In this document: positions 14,078-24,150 of the stretch, piece by piece | How the letters are laid out: every line of letters begins with the position of its first letter | How positions within the stretch are numbered: the stretch's first letter is position 1 | Position numbers and translations under genes: made by a program | Source: Sphingopyxis sp. RIFCSPHIGHO2_12_FULL_65_19 | GTDB taxonomy: Bacteria; Pseudomonadota; Alphaproteobacteria; Sphingomonadales; Sphingomonadaceae | Reading direction: 5' to 3' | DNA length: 64,000 nucleotides | NCBI RefSeq assembly: GCF_001830555.1 | Contig: NZ_MIAM01000049.1 | Span: forward strand, 153,997-217,996 | The notes under the pieces: generated by a model | What the model saw: only the letters and a program-made list of their open reading frames with translations | Database searches by the model: none | Told to the model about the DNA's origin: nothing

Positions 14078-15358
14078 TCATGCTACCTCCTTCTCGTGCT
14101 GGCAGGGCAACGCTATGTGCGCCAAAGGCTCTATCCGCCTGCCTCGCGACCATATTTGCGCGACGGCCTTGCTGTCAGTCTCAAGTAACGCGATGTCCTC
14201 GAGGGGATTTCCATCGATGACCAGAAAGTCAGCGAAGGCTCCCGGCGCAATCTCGCCCAGACTGCCGGCCATGTTCAGCAGTGCGGCGTTGACTGATGTT
14301 GCCGATTGCAATGTTTCGAAAGGCGTCTCAACCGCGCTACGGAGACGAAACTCTTCGCGCTGGAGGCGATGATGCGGCCCAAGAAGATCGGTGCCAAAAC
14401 CGAGCGCTACGCCTTCCGCCCGGCAGATGCGAATAGCCTCAAGTCCCTGTTCGCGGACTTCCGCAAGCTTCTCCAGCGTATGCGTCGGAGCGCCGGTTTC
14501 CCGGCCAAAGCGATGAAGCGCATCGTAGGTGGCCAGCGTCGGAACGACGAAAGCTCCGGCCGCGGCCACTAACCCAGCCGCCGCCACGTCGATCAAATTG
14601 CCATGCTCGATCGACCGGACGCCGAGCCGGATTGCTCGGGTGATACTGTCGGCAGTGTAAGCATGGGCAGCGACGTAGCGCCCGCGGCGCGACGCTTCGT
14701 CGACGACCGCCGCGATCTCGTCGTCGGAGAATTGCTGATAGTCGATCGGATCGCTCGGCGTCGAAATCCCGCCCGACAGGAACAGTTTCAGATGATGTGC
14801 ACCTTGGCGCAAGGCCTCGCGCGCCGCCTTGCGCAGCGCATCGGCGCCATCGACGAGATCTGCAAGCGCCCCGCGCGGGGTGCAGCCGCAAAGTTCGGCT
14901 TGTTCATGAGGCACTCGCGCGTCGCCATGCCCGCCGGTCTGGCTAAACGCACGACCACAAAAGAAGAGGCGCGGTGACGCGAACAGCCCCTGCTCGGCGG
15001 CGAGCCAGGTCCCATGATCGCCTCCCCCGACGTCACGGACCGAAGTAAAGCCTCGCCGCAAGGCAGCTTCGAGGATGAGCCGCGCCCGCTGCGCTTCGTA
15101 GGTCTTCGGGTAGGTCTCGCATTTCGCGGTGTCGGTCTCGGTCGCGAAGGCATGGAAATGCGCGTCGATTAGCCCCGGTAGCAGCGACATGCCCCCAAGA
15201 TCGACCTCGCGGAAATCGAGAGCGTCCGGCCTGCGGGCCGAGACGCTCTCGATCCTGTCCCCCCGAACCACCACAAATGAGGGTTCGGAAAGAAAGGGCG
15301 AATGTCCGTCGAAAATCCGGGCATTGGAAAACAGGATGGGCCCTGCATCGATAGGCAT
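14078..15358 (-). CDS. Amidohydrolase family protein (imidazolonepropionase/prolidase-like metal-dependent hydrolase)
   Basis: SLLPGLIDAHFHAF (HxH) and KLFLSGGISTPSDPIDYQQFSDDEIAAVVDEA, SIEHGNLID, GFGTDLLGPHH motifs. Confidence 0.88.
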   Translation of the reverse strand: MPIDAGPILFSNARIFDGHSPFLSEPSFVVVRGDRIESVSARRPDALDFREVDLGGMSLLPGLIDAHFHAFATETDTAKCETYPKTYEAQRARLILEAALRRGFTSVRDVGGGDHGTWLAAEQGLFASPRLFFCGRAFSQTGGHGDARVPHEQAELCGCTPRGALADLVDGADALRKAAREALRQGAHHLKLFLSGGISTPSDPIDYQQFSDDEIAAVVDEASRRGRYVAAHAYTADSITRAIRLGVRSIEHGNLIDVAAAGLVAAAGAFVVPTLATYDALHRFGRETGAPTHTLEKLAEVREQGLEAIRICRAEGVALGFGTDLLGPHHRLQREEFRLRSAVETPFETLQSATSVNAALLNMAGSLGEIAPGAFADFLVIDGNPLEDIALLETDSKAVAQIWSRGRRIEPLAHIALPCQHEKEVA

Positions 15359-15379
15359 GACGATGACTTCGGCTTCGCG

Positions 15380-17059
15380 TTACGTGCTGTGGCCATAGTC
15401 GCGCGCCGCCTGGTCGGGCGTTACGAAGCCGTCGCGCAGGTCGGCTTCGATCGCTTCGCGCGCGCGCAGCTTCGGGTCGCCCCAGCCGCCGCCGGTCGCG
15501 GTCACCATGCGCACTACGTCGCCCTTCGCCAAGGGAACGCGCGCCGGCTTGCCGAGCCGCTCGGGCGGGTCCGACCGCTGCCCCTGGCGCAAAATCTCGG
15601 CATAGTTGGATGAGCCCTGCTGTCCGCCGGCCGCGCCCCAAGGCGGGAATTTGAAGCGGCCGAAGCTGCCGGTGAAAACCCAACCGTCATTCGGAATCTC
15701 ATATTCGAGTGCGACGCCCTTGCCGCCGCGGAACCGGCCCGCGCCGCCGTCGTCGTCGTGGAATGCATAGCTCCTAACGTGAACGCCATATTTGGCTTCG
15801 GTGACTTCGACCGGAAAGTTATAAGTTTCGCCGTCGGCGACCGAAAATTGGCCGTTGAGGCCGTCGCGATCCTGCATCGCGCCCCAGCCGCCGACGAGCG
15901 GCCCGACGAGGATCGTCGGTGCCTTGGTCTTCGGGTGCGGTCCCGAAAAGACGATCGCGCAAACGGACAGGACATGGCCCGCGGTCAGGCGGTCAGGCAG
16001 ATGTTCGGCGAGCGCCTTCCAGATCAGATCCTGCGCATAGAGCATCGTTTCCCAATAGGTCGATACGGGAGCCGGCCGCTCGGCGGTGAACAAGGTGCGG
16101 TCGGGGCAGACCACCTCGATCGCGCGGAAACAGCCGCCGTTCGCAGCGATGCCGGGATTGGTGAGCGCCTTGAAGATCGTGCGGACCGCCGAGACGAGGC
16201 CGGTACGCGAATTGTTGATCGGCCCCGCTGTCTGCGGCGCGCTACCGGTGAAATCGACCTTGAACTTGTCTTCAGTGATATCGATCCTCACGCAAACCTT
16301 CAGCGGCTGGTCGGTGATCCCGTCATCGTCGATCCAGTCCTCGGCATAGAAGGTTCCTTGCGGCAGTCGCTTCAACTCGGCGGCGATCATCGCCTCGCCG
16401 TAATCGAGGAGATCGTCCATCGCCTGGTGCATCGACGCCGCGCCATAGCGATCGAACAGCTCGACGATCCGGACTTCGGCAACCTTGTTCGCCGCCATGC
16501 CCGCCCAGAAATCGCCCATCGAATCCTTGGGAAGCCGGATATTGCTCTGGAGGATTTCGAGGATGCCGCCGACCGGCTTGCCGCGCTCCATGATCTTCAC
16601 AGTCGGGATCTGGAGACCCTCCTGGAAGATTTCGGTCGCGTCGGTCGTGAAGCTGCCTGCTGCCATGCCGCCGACGTCGACCCAATGCGCCTTATTCATC
16701 GCGAAGGCTACGAGTTCGCCCGCAACGAAGATCGGCTTGACGATCGCGACGTCGCAAAGATGGGTTCCGCCGCCCTTATACGGATCGTTCGAGATGAAGA
16801 CGTCGTCCTGGTGAATGTCGCCCGCGAACTTTTCCAGGATATCGCGAACAAGCGAGTCGATCATGCCGAGGAACACCGTGGTGCCATTGCCCTGCGCAAT
16901 CAGGTCGCCGCGCGCGTTGGTGATGCCCACCGAATAGTCGAGCGCCTCGTAGATGATCGGGCTCATGCTCGTCTTCGCCATGGCGAGGAACATCTCGTCG
17001 CCGACCGCGACGAGCGCGTTCTTGATGATTTCCTGCGTGAAGGGATCGTGGCGGGTCAT
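15380..17059 (-). CDS. Hydantoinase B/oxoprolinase (HyuB) family subunit
   Basis: MTRHDPFTQEIIKNALVAVGDEMFLAMAKTSMSPIIYEALDYSVGITNARGDLIAQGNGTTVFLGMIDSLV; typical HyuB; translationally adjacent to HyuA. Confidence 0.93.
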   Translation of the reverse strand: MTRHDPFTQEIIKNALVAVGDEMFLAMAKTSMSPIIYEALDYSVGITNARGDLIAQGNGTTVFLGMIDSLVRDILEKFAGDIHQDDVFISNDPYKGGGTHLCDVAIVKPIFVAGELVAFAMNKAHWVDVGGMAAGSFTTDATEIFQEGLQIPTVKIMERGKPVGGILEILQSNIRLPKDSMGDFWAGMAANKVAEVRIVELFDRYGAASMHQAMDDLLDYGEAMIAAELKRLPQGTFYAEDWIDDDGITDQPLKVCVRIDITEDKFKVDFTGSAPQTAGPINNSRTGLVSAVRTIFKALTNPGIAANGGCFRAIEVVCPDRTLFTAERPAPVSTYWETMLYAQDLIWKALAEHLPDRLTAGHVLSVCAIVFSGPHPKTKAPTILVGPLVGGWGAMQDRDGLNGQFSVADGETYNFPVEVTEAKYGVHVRSYAFHDDDGGAGRFRGGKGVALEYEIPNDGWVFTGSFGRFKFPPWGAAGGQQGSSNYAEILRQGQRSDPPERLGKPARVPLAKGDVVRMVTATGGGWGDPKLRAREAIEADLRDGFVTPDQAARDYGHST

Positions 17060-17061
17060 CT

Positions 17062-19104
17062 TCAGTTCCCCAGTTCAATGTGGATGTTGCCGACCACGTC
17101 CATGCGCGCGGTGCAGCCGGGGTTGACGACGATCGTCGTCGTGCTGTCCTCGAGGATCGCCGGCCCGCGTATTTCCATGTCGGGTTCGAAGTGGGCAAGG
17201 TCGTAGGCGGCGCTTTCATGTACCCCGTCGGTGTCGAAATCGACGGTCCGCCGGCCGGTAATCACCGAATCGGCCGTCGCGCCTGTCTTGGGCCGTTCGG
17301 GCAGGTCGATCTTGTCGGTCTCGTTGAGCGCGACGACGTGATAGTTGACGAGCTCGACGTCGCTATCGAGCCTGAAGGTATACTCGCGGTGATGCTCGGC
17401 GTGGAACGCCTCAATCGCCGCTTCGACCGCGTCCCGGTCGATCGCACCGCCCGCGACGGGCACCTTCACCGTATGCTCCTGGCCGCAATAACGCATGTCG
17501 GCGTAACGCTCGAAGCGAAGCTTCGCGGCGTCCATGCCCTCGCGAACGCAGACCGCGCCGGCATCAGCTTCCATTTCGCCATAGACGGTGTTCAGCCGGT
17601 CCAACGGAAAAGCCGAAATGTCCTCGACCCGGGTCATCAGGAAGTCGCGCCGGATGTCCGACATCAGCATGCCCCAGGCCGAGAAGACCGACGAGTTCAC
17701 CGGGATGATCACCTTGCGGGCCTGGAGGTCCTTGGCGAGCGACACCGCGTGCATCGCGCCGCCCCCGCCGAAAGCGATCAGCGCGAACTCGCGCGGGTCG
17801 AAGCCGCGGTTGAGCGACACAAGCTTGAGCGCGTTGACCATATTGGCGTTGGCGATCCGGATCACGCCGCGGGCGACATCCTCGACACTACCGCCGAGCT
17901 GCCGCGTGAACTTCCCGAACGCCTTGGTCACATTGTCGAAGTCCGGCTTGTGCTCGCCGCCAAGAAAAAGATCGGGATTGATCCGGCCGAGAACCAAATT
18001 CGCATCGGTGGTGGTCGGCTCGGTGCCGCCCCGACCATAAGCCGCGGGCCCGGGCGTCGAACCGGCGCTCTTCGGGCCGACATGAAGGCGGCCGCCCTCG
18101 TCGGTCCAGGCGATCGAGCCGCCGCCGTTACCGATCTCGACAAGATCGACCACCGGGGTCCGGATCGGATAGCCGGGGCTCGTCCGGTCCCACTCGATCT
18201 TGTAATCGGTGGTGATCCGCGCCTGTCCGTCTCGGATGAGCGCGGTCTTCGCCGTGGTGCCGCCGATATCGAGCGCGATGAGATTCGGCTCACCGATACG
18301 CCGGCCGAGCGCCGCCGCGCCAAGCACGCCGCTGGCAGGCCCCGATTCGACGAGCGCGATCGGGTTGTTCCGCGCCCCTTCGACCGTAGTGACGCCGCCG
18401 TTCGACTGCATGATGTAGGGGACTGAAGCGAGGCCGCGTTCACGAAGCCCCTTTTCGAGCGACCCGAGGTAGCGCTTTGCGATCGGATGGACATAGGCCG
18501 AGAGAACGGTCGTGCTCGTCCGCTCATATTCGCGCCATTCGCGGCAAACCTCGTTCGATCCGACCACCGAAAGGCTCGGCCATTTCGCGCGAAGGCTCGC
18601 GCAAACCGCCGCTTCATGCTCGGGATTGGCATAGGCGTGCAGGAAGCAGACCGCGACCGCGTCGACGCGCTGCGCTTCGAGCTCGTCCCCGATCGCATCG
18701 AGCGACGACATATCGATGGGAAGAAGTATATCGCCGTCGGGTCCGACGCGTTCGCGCATCTCGAAGCGCAGATATCGAGGGACGAAGGGCGACGGCTTTT
18801 CGAAGGCGAAGTTGAAGAGGTCGGGACGGTTGCCACGCGCGATCTCGAGCACGTCGCGAAAGCCCTCCGTGGTGATCAGCGCCGTGCGGCCGCCGGTGCG
18901 TGACAAGAGCGCGTTGATCACGACCGTCGTACCATGGGCGAAGAAATCGAAGTTGGCGGGAGAAACCCCTGCCTTCGTGATCGCCGCGAGGACGCCGCGA
19001 TCGAAATCGGGCGGCGTCGTGTCGGCCTTTGCCGTCACGATACCGTTCGGCCCGATCCCGACCAGGTCGGTAAAAGTCCCTCCAACGTCCGTCGCTACTC
19101 GCAT
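17062..19104 (-). CDS. Hydantoinase/oxoprolinase (HyuA) family subunit
   Basis: MRVATDVGGTFTDLVGIGPNG and NLIALDIGGTTAKTALI: HyuA ATPase motifs. ORF track start 19179; ATG at 19104 preferred. Confidence 0.93.
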   Translation of the reverse strand: MRVATDVGGTFTDLVGIGPNGIVTAKADTTPPDFDRGVLAAITKAGVSPANFDFFAHGTTVVINALLSRTGGRTALITTEGFRDVLEIARGNRPDLFNFAFEKPSPFVPRYLRFEMRERVGPDGDILLPIDMSSLDAIGDELEAQRVDAVAVCFLHAYANPEHEAAVCASLRAKWPSLSVVGSNEVCREWREYERTSTTVLSAYVHPIAKRYLGSLEKGLRERGLASVPYIMQSNGGVTTVEGARNNPIALVESGPASGVLGAAALGRRIGEPNLIALDIGGTTAKTALIRDGQARITTDYKIEWDRTSPGYPIRTPVVDLVEIGNGGGSIAWTDEGGRLHVGPKSAGSTPGPAAYGRGGTEPTTTDANLVLGRINPDLFLGGEHKPDFDNVTKAFGKFTRQLGGSVEDVARGVIRIANANMVNALKLVSLNRGFDPREFALIAFGGGGAMHAVSLAKDLQARKVIIPVNSSVFSAWGMLMSDIRRDFLMTRVEDISAFPLDRLNTVYGEMEADAGAVCVREGMDAAKLRFERYADMRYCGQEHTVKVPVAGGAIDRDAVEAAIEAFHAEHHREYTFRLDSDVELVNYHVVALNETDKIDLPERPKTGATADSVITGRRTVDFDTDGVHESAAYDLAHFEPDMEIRGPAILEDSTTTIVVNPGCTARMDVVGNIHIELGN

Positions 19105-19195
19105 GCCGCGGCCTTCCTCCCATGAACTGTAATGATGTCGGATCGATTGAGCCACCGTGTGGCATCCGACCTCTTCCATTTGTCTGCGTCACATT

Positions 19196-19251
19196 ATTTG
19201 ATATGTCAAATATTAATTGACATCAAATTTTTTGATTATATTTTGATGTCA
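19196..19251. promoter_or_regulatory. A/T-rich inverted-repeat operator-like sites in hyuA/TonB-receptor divergent region
   Basis: TTTGATATGTCAAA followed by TGACATCAAA (19218-19227) -N14- TTTGATGTCA (19242-19251), perfect 10-bp arms in an unusually A/T-rich patch. Confidence 0.6.
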
Positions 19252-19311
19252 CGATGCGATGCTGCGGAGTCGCCTCGCGGTAAGGGAATGATCAAAAAGG
19301 GAGGACCGCAC

Positions 19312-21651
19312 ATGCAGAAGCAGCTTCGGACGAGCGCTTCAATTTTGGCGCTGCTCGGCAGCATCGCAGCAATTCCGGCAACGGCATTCGCACAAGATAC
19401 CTACCCGCAATCGAACGCATCGGACGATTCCGAAGATATCGTCGTCACCGCCCGTTCGCGCGAAGAACGGCTGCAGGATTCGCCCGTCGCTGTGACAGCG
19501 ATCGGGGAGACATCAATCGAGCGTGCGAACCTCACCCGCGCCACCGACTTCATGCAGCTCGTTCCGAACGTCACCGTCGCCGACGCGCAGGATTCGGGCA
19601 ATGTCGCGATCAACATTCGCGGCGTGGGGCAAATCCGCAACGGCGAGACCCCCGTTGCGATCTCGATCGACGGCGTGCTGTTGTCGAGCCCGCTCCAGTT
19701 CAAGCAGGAATTCTTCGATATACAGCAGATCGAGGTGCTGCGTGGGCCGCAGGGCGCGCTATACGGTCGCAACGCCATCGCCGGCGCGATCAACATCACG
19801 ACCAAGAAACCGTCGAACGAATTCTCCGGCAATTTCCGCGTCGGCTATGGCAACGGCGACGCCTTCAATGCGAGCGCTGCGATCAGCGGCGCTTTGATCG
19901 ATGATATTCTGCTCATCCGCGCAGGCGTCTCGCGCACGCAAAGCGACGGCTACATCACCAACAGCTTCTTGAACAAGAAGGTCGACTATTTCGAGGACAC
20001 CACCGCCCGCCTCCGTATCGACTTCACGCCGTCGGACGCGGTCTCGGTCGACCTGCGAGGCTTTTATTCGACGCGCCAGGGCGGTGCCGCCTATTTCGCG
20101 CGCCCGCTGCTCCAGGCATCGGACCGGCCGTTCATCGATCCCGTGCCGAACGTAGATGTCGCCAACGACGTCGTCGCGCCCGAGTCCAACAACCTCGGCT
20201 TCGACGACCGCGACCTTCTCGATTTCTCGTTGAAGATCGACATCGACACGCCAATCGGGGTTCTCACTTCGACGACCGCATACAGCAATGTCCAGCACGT
20301 CGTCGCCTTCGACGGCTATGACTATTCGAACGACAATCAATGCTATCTCTTCGGTTTCGGCGCGGTCTCCGACGGCCTCGTCAATTGCAACAATCCGCGC
20401 ACCCTTGCGCTCGGTCCGAGCGGCGATCCCGACGGCGCCGACGCGCAATTCCCGGCCCCCTACAACACGACGTTCCAGGACAACGACATCAAGAACTGGA
20501 GCCAGGAAATTCGGATCACGTCGCCCTCGGCGCAGCGCTTCCGCTATATCTTCGGTGCCTATTTCCTTTGGCGCGATCGCTCGCTCCTGACCGGCACCAA
20601 CGAGGATTTGGGCTTCGGCGTGATCCCCGAACTCGACTTCAATCCCGCGACGCCGAACCAGACGCGGCGCTATTTCGCCGAGGACAACAAGGACTTTGCC
20701 TACGCCCTGTTCGCGCAGTTCAACTATGACCTTACGGACCAGTTCGAGCTGACGCTCTCGGGGCGCTTCGACAGCGACCGCCGCCGGCAGACCGACCCGC
20801 GTGTCGCCCCCTATCGTGTTGATGGCTTCGGACTTCCGATCACCGGCCCGGCAACGCGCCATGCAACCTTCACCCAGTTCCAGCCCAAGGGCACGCTACG
20901 CTGGAAACCCTCGGGCGACATGCAGGTCTATGCGACGGTCGCTCAGGGCTTCCGTTCCGGCGGATTCAATGCACCTGGGACCGAGTCCGACCCCTTCACC
21001 GGCGTTCCGATCTCCTCGCCGATCTACAAGAAGGAAGTCGCCACAAGCTATGAGATCGGCGCGAAATCCGAGCTGTTCGATAATCTCCTGACGCTCAACG
21101 GCGCGGTTTTCTTCACGAGAGCGAAGAATCTGCAGGCATTCAACTTCAACGGCTCGGTGAACGCGCAGATCGTCACCAATATCGATCGCGTCGATGTGAA
21201 GGGCCTCGAAATCGAATGGACTCTGCGCCCGGCAACGGGGTTCAAGCTGTTCGGAAGCCTCGGCTACACCGATGCGGAGATCAAGGCCTATGCGGCGAAC
21301 CCAGCCGCGGTCGGGAACCAGGTCCCTTATACGACCAAGCTGACCATCAGCGCCGGCACCGAATATGTCGCGCCGCTGACTGCGAGCCTCAGCGCCGTGT
21401 TCCGCGCGGATTGGCAGCGCCGCGGCAAAACCTACTTCCACGAAGGTGGCACCTTCGTCGGAGTACCAGTACGCGATGCGATCAATTTCGTGAACGGGCG
21501 CATCGCGATCGAGCATGAAAAGGGCTGGTCGCTCGGGGTTTGGGCTAAGAACCTCCTGAACGAGCGTTATTATGAGGAGGTCGTGGCGCCTGACTATAAT
21601 TACCAGGGCCGGCCGCGAACCTACGGTGTCGAGTTCTCAGCCAAGTTCTGA
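19312..21651 (+). CDS. TonB-dependent receptor
   Basis: Signal peptide ending AFAQ; SEDIVVTARSREERLQDSPVAVTAI plug domain, IEVLRGPQGALYGRNAIAGAINITTKKP, C-terminal RTYGVEFSAKF. Confidence 0.93.
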   Translation: MQKQLRTSASILALLGSIAAIPATAFAQDTYPQSNASDDSEDIVVTARSREERLQDSPVAVTAIGETSIERANLTRATDFMQLVPNVTVADAQDSGNVAINIRGVGQIRNGETPVAISIDGVLLSSPLQFKQEFFDIQQIEVLRGPQGALYGRNAIAGAINITTKKPSNEFSGNFRVGYGNGDAFNASAAISGALIDDILLIRAGVSRTQSDGYITNSFLNKKVDYFEDTTARLRIDFTPSDAVSVDLRGFYSTRQGGAAYFARPLLQASDRPFIDPVPNVDVANDVVAPESNNLGFDDRDLLDFSLKIDIDTPIGVLTSTTAYSNVQHVVAFDGYDYSNDNQCYLFGFGAVSDGLVNCNNPRTLALGPSGDPDGADAQFPAPYNTTFQDNDIKNWSQEIRITSPSAQRFRYIFGAYFLWRDRSLLTGTNEDLGFGVIPELDFNPATPNQTRRYFAEDNKDFAYALFAQFNYDLTDQFELTLSGRFDSDRRRQTDPRVAPYRVDGFGLPITGPATRHATFTQFQPKGTLRWKPSGDMQVYATVAQGFRSGGFNAPGTESDPFTGVPISSPIYKKEVATSYEIGAKSELFDNLLTLNGAVFFTRAKNLQAFNFNGSVNAQIVTNIDRVDVKGLEIEWTLRPATGFKLFGSLGYTDAEIKAYAANPAAVGNQVPYTTKLTISAGTEYVAPLTASLSAVFRADWQRRGKTYFHEGGTFVGVPVRDAINFVNGRIAIEHEKGWSLGVWAKNLLNERYYEEVVAPDYNYQGRPRTYGVEFSAKF

Positions 21652-21737
21652 ATATGCGCGGGGCCGGCGGTGGGTTGATCGAAGATCGGCACACCGCCAG
21701 CCTGCACCAAACACCGAAAAACCGGGAAAGTTTAGAA

Positions 21738-22325
21738 ATGTCATTTTTGAAGCAGGATCAAAAGGCTCCGAAGCCGGCCATTGGCGGACGGATAAAAAGC
21801 CGTCGCCAGGAACTCGGCATGACCCTCCAGGCGGTCGCGGAAGCGAGCGGCCTGTCGGCTCCTTTCCTGTCGCAGGCGGAGCGCAATCAGACGGTGCCGT
21901 CATTGGTGTCGCTGGCCTCGCTGGCGAGGGCCTTGGGCGTCGATATCGGCTATTTCATGGAGATGCCGAAGGACGAGAATATCGTCAGCCGCGCGAGCAG
22001 TCCCGAACTGATCGAACTCGACTCACCAGTCGTGTATCACCAGCTCAGCTCGATGCTGCCAGACCAGAAAATGGATGCGATCCTGATGATCATTCCGCCC
22101 GGCCATCGCTTTCCCATCGATCAGCGCGACGGCGAGGATTTTCTATACGTAATCGACGGCGAATTGATGTCGCAGGTCGGCGAGTTGCGCACAGTTCTGC
22201 GCGCGGGCGACAGCATGCATTTCCGCTCCCAGGCACCGCACAGCGCGTGGAACGAGACGAAGGTCGATGTGAAGCTACTTTACGTCGGCACGCCGTCGAT
22301 TTTCCGCAACCCGGTCAACCAGTAG
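21738..22325 (+). CDS. XRE-family HTH regulator with C-terminal cupin domain
   Basis: GGRIKSRRQELGMTLQAVAEASGLSAPFLSQAERNQTVPSLVSLASLARALGV HTH; IIPPGHRFPIDQRDGEDFLYVIDGEL cupin. Confidence 0.92.
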   Translation: MSFLKQDQKAPKPAIGGRIKSRRQELGMTLQAVAEASGLSAPFLSQAERNQTVPSLVSLASLARALGVDIGYFMEMPKDENIVSRASSPELIELDSPVVYHQLSSMLPDQKMDAILMIIPPGHRFPIDQRDGEDFLYVIDGELMSQVGELRTVLRAGDSMHFRSQAPHSAWNETKVDVKLLYVGTPSIFRNPVNQ

Positions 22326-22333
22326 AGGCCGGC

Positions 22334-22681
22334 ATGGAGAAGACTGCACTGACGTGGACGGACGATGTGTCCGATCCACTTTTCGGGATTTGGCGCTTCG
22401 TCGATCCCGCTGCCAACGTGATCGAAATCGGCACCGGCCGCTTTGCCGCCGGCCAGAAGATGCCAGAAACCGGCAACTCGCAGCACCCTTTGCGCGAGAT
22501 CTCAATCATTCTCGAGGGCGAAATCGAAACGAAGAGCGGCGGCAAAACGGAACGCCTGCGCGCGGGCGACATCGTGACGATCCCGCCGCACCAAATTCAG
22601 AACTCGCGCTTCGTTGCTGACACGAAGCTCGTCTATATTTTCTTCGGGCACCGGCGTTGCCGCGAGGACGAAGACAGCTGA
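22334..22681 (+). CDS. Small cupin-domain protein
   Basis: MEKTALTWTDDVSDPLFGIWRFVDPAANVIEIGTGRFAAGQKMPE...HPLREISIILEGEIETKSGGKTERLRAGDIVTIPPHQIQNSRFVAD. Taken from the C-terminal part of the longer ORF 21572..22681, which otherwise overlaps the XRE gene. Confidence 0.8.
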   Translation: MEKTALTWTDDVSDPLFGIWRFVDPAANVIEIGTGRFAAGQKMPETGNSQHPLREISIILEGEIETKSGGKTERLRAGDIVTIPPHQIQNSRFVADTKLVYIFFGHRRCREDEDS

Positions 22682-22702
22682 GTAACCGGGTGTCACCCAG
22701 TC

Positions 22703-23983
22703 ATGTATGGTCAAGATAACGCCAGCGACCGCGGCCCCGGCGATCACGGACTGCGGGTCTCGCTGAGCGAGATCATGCATACGCGAACCCTGCAGGTACC
22801 GAAGATTCCGGCGCGTGTGCGCCAGTGGCTGATCCTGCATGGCGACGAAGATATTGCCCGGCTGGGCGACTGGCTGCACCGCGTATCGCAGGGGCGCGCC
22901 GCACAGGGCGCCAGCCGCTTCACCGTCGACGAGGACGACATGCATTGCGTGTGGGAAGCGCATACCGAATTTTCGACGATCACATTTGTAACGACAGAAG
23001 CTTCCGGCCGTGCACCGCCCGGCGACTCTTCCTGGCTTCGCGGAATGCCCGGAGAGATTTTCCGATCGGTCGAGATTCTGATCGGGTCACGGACCGATTT
23101 CGACTGGGAGGCAGAGGCGTGCTTCGATCCGACCCGTATCGTGAGCAGCCTGGCCTTCGGCGGCGTTGCTCGGATTTGGAGCGACTTCACCATAAAGGGC
23201 ACGGAAGCCGGAAAAATCCTTGTCGAGGATCTTGGGCTTCAGAATGACGAGGCGTCGCGGTTGGTGCAAACGCTCCTTGAAATCGGCAATTATCGAAAGT
23301 TGGCGCTCTTGGGCTTTCCCGTCGCTCGAGATTTGATGCCCTGGATCACCGCCGCAGAGGCTCGCCACGCCAAGATTACCGAGCGGATGAACGCACCGTC
23401 GGGCAATCGAGCCGAAATCTTGCACGAGTTGCTCGATCTGTCGGCCGAGGTCGAATGCCGCGCGGGGCGCGCGCGTTTCCGTCTCGGCGCGACAAGCAGT
23501 TACCATCTCCTGACGCGCGACAGGCTTTCGGCCCTTCGCGAAGCTCGTCTACCTGGATACTCGACTTGGTCCGACTTCATAGAGCGGCGCCTTCTCCCGG
23601 CCATGCGGACCTGCGAAATCTCGCAGAGCCGGCTCGATCGCCTCAGCGAGAGAATTAATCGAACGGCCAGCCTTCTCTCGCTTGAGCAAACGGTCGCCTT
23701 GAACAAGCAAAGCCAAGCGTCGCTGGCGAGCATGAACCGGCGCGCGATGGTCCAACTTCGCCTCCAGTCGCTCGTCGAAGGGCTCAGTGTTTTTGCCGTC
23801 TCCTATTATATCATCGGGTTGCTCGACCATCTTCTCGACCCGCTCCTTCAACTGGGCGACGTTGAACGATTGAAATCAGCGGCGCTCGGTGTGATCGTGC
23901 CATTGGTGCTTTCGGGGGCCTGGATCATGTCCAAACGTCGCCGCCTTCGGTCGAACATGCCGGTGCCCAGCGAATTGGCTTGA
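22703..23983 (+). CDS. DUF3422 family protein
   Basis: 426 aa, RQWLILHGDEDIARLGDWLHRVSQG, two C-terminal TM segments, IGNYRKLALLGFPVARDLMPWI. Confidence 0.7.
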   Translation: MYGQDNASDRGPGDHGLRVSLSEIMHTRTLQVPKIPARVRQWLILHGDEDIARLGDWLHRVSQGRAAQGASRFTVDEDDMHCVWEAHTEFSTITFVTTEASGRAPPGDSSWLRGMPGEIFRSVEILIGSRTDFDWEAEACFDPTRIVSSLAFGGVARIWSDFTIKGTEAGKILVEDLGLQNDEASRLVQTLLEIGNYRKLALLGFPVARDLMPWITAAEARHAKITERMNAPSGNRAEILHELLDLSAEVECRAGRARFRLGATSSYHLLTRDRLSALREARLPGYSTWSDFIERRLLPAMRTCEISQSRLDRLSERINRTASLLSLEQTVALNKQSQASLASMNRRAMVQLRLQSLVEGLSVFAVSYYIIGLLDHLLDPLLQLGDVERLKSAALGVIVPLVLSGAWIMSKRRRLRSNMPVPSELA

Positions 23984-24070
23984 AACCGATGTCAATGGAC
24001 AGAGCCACGCACGTCAGGCCGCGAGACGCGAGATGTTCGATCGCGCCTGATCTCAGTAGATGACTTGAGT

Positions 24071-24127
24071 TGGCCGATTACGGTCAGGCAACTTTTGGTT
24101 CGAAATCTGGAGAAGCAGACACTCGAA
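24071..24127 (+). repeat. Dispersed intergenic hairpin repeat, copy B
   Basis: TGGCCGATTACGGTCAGGCAACTTTTGGTTCGAAATCTGGAGAAGCAGACA between two convergent genes. Confidence 0.6.
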
Positions 24128-24150
24128 CCAAAAGCGCTGCGAACAAGATT

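Noticed and set aside
15758-18426. Long + strand ORFs (482 and 448 aa) opposite hyuB/hyuA
   Set aside because: Antisense to clear HyuA/HyuB motifs; R/D/H-rich shadow translation.
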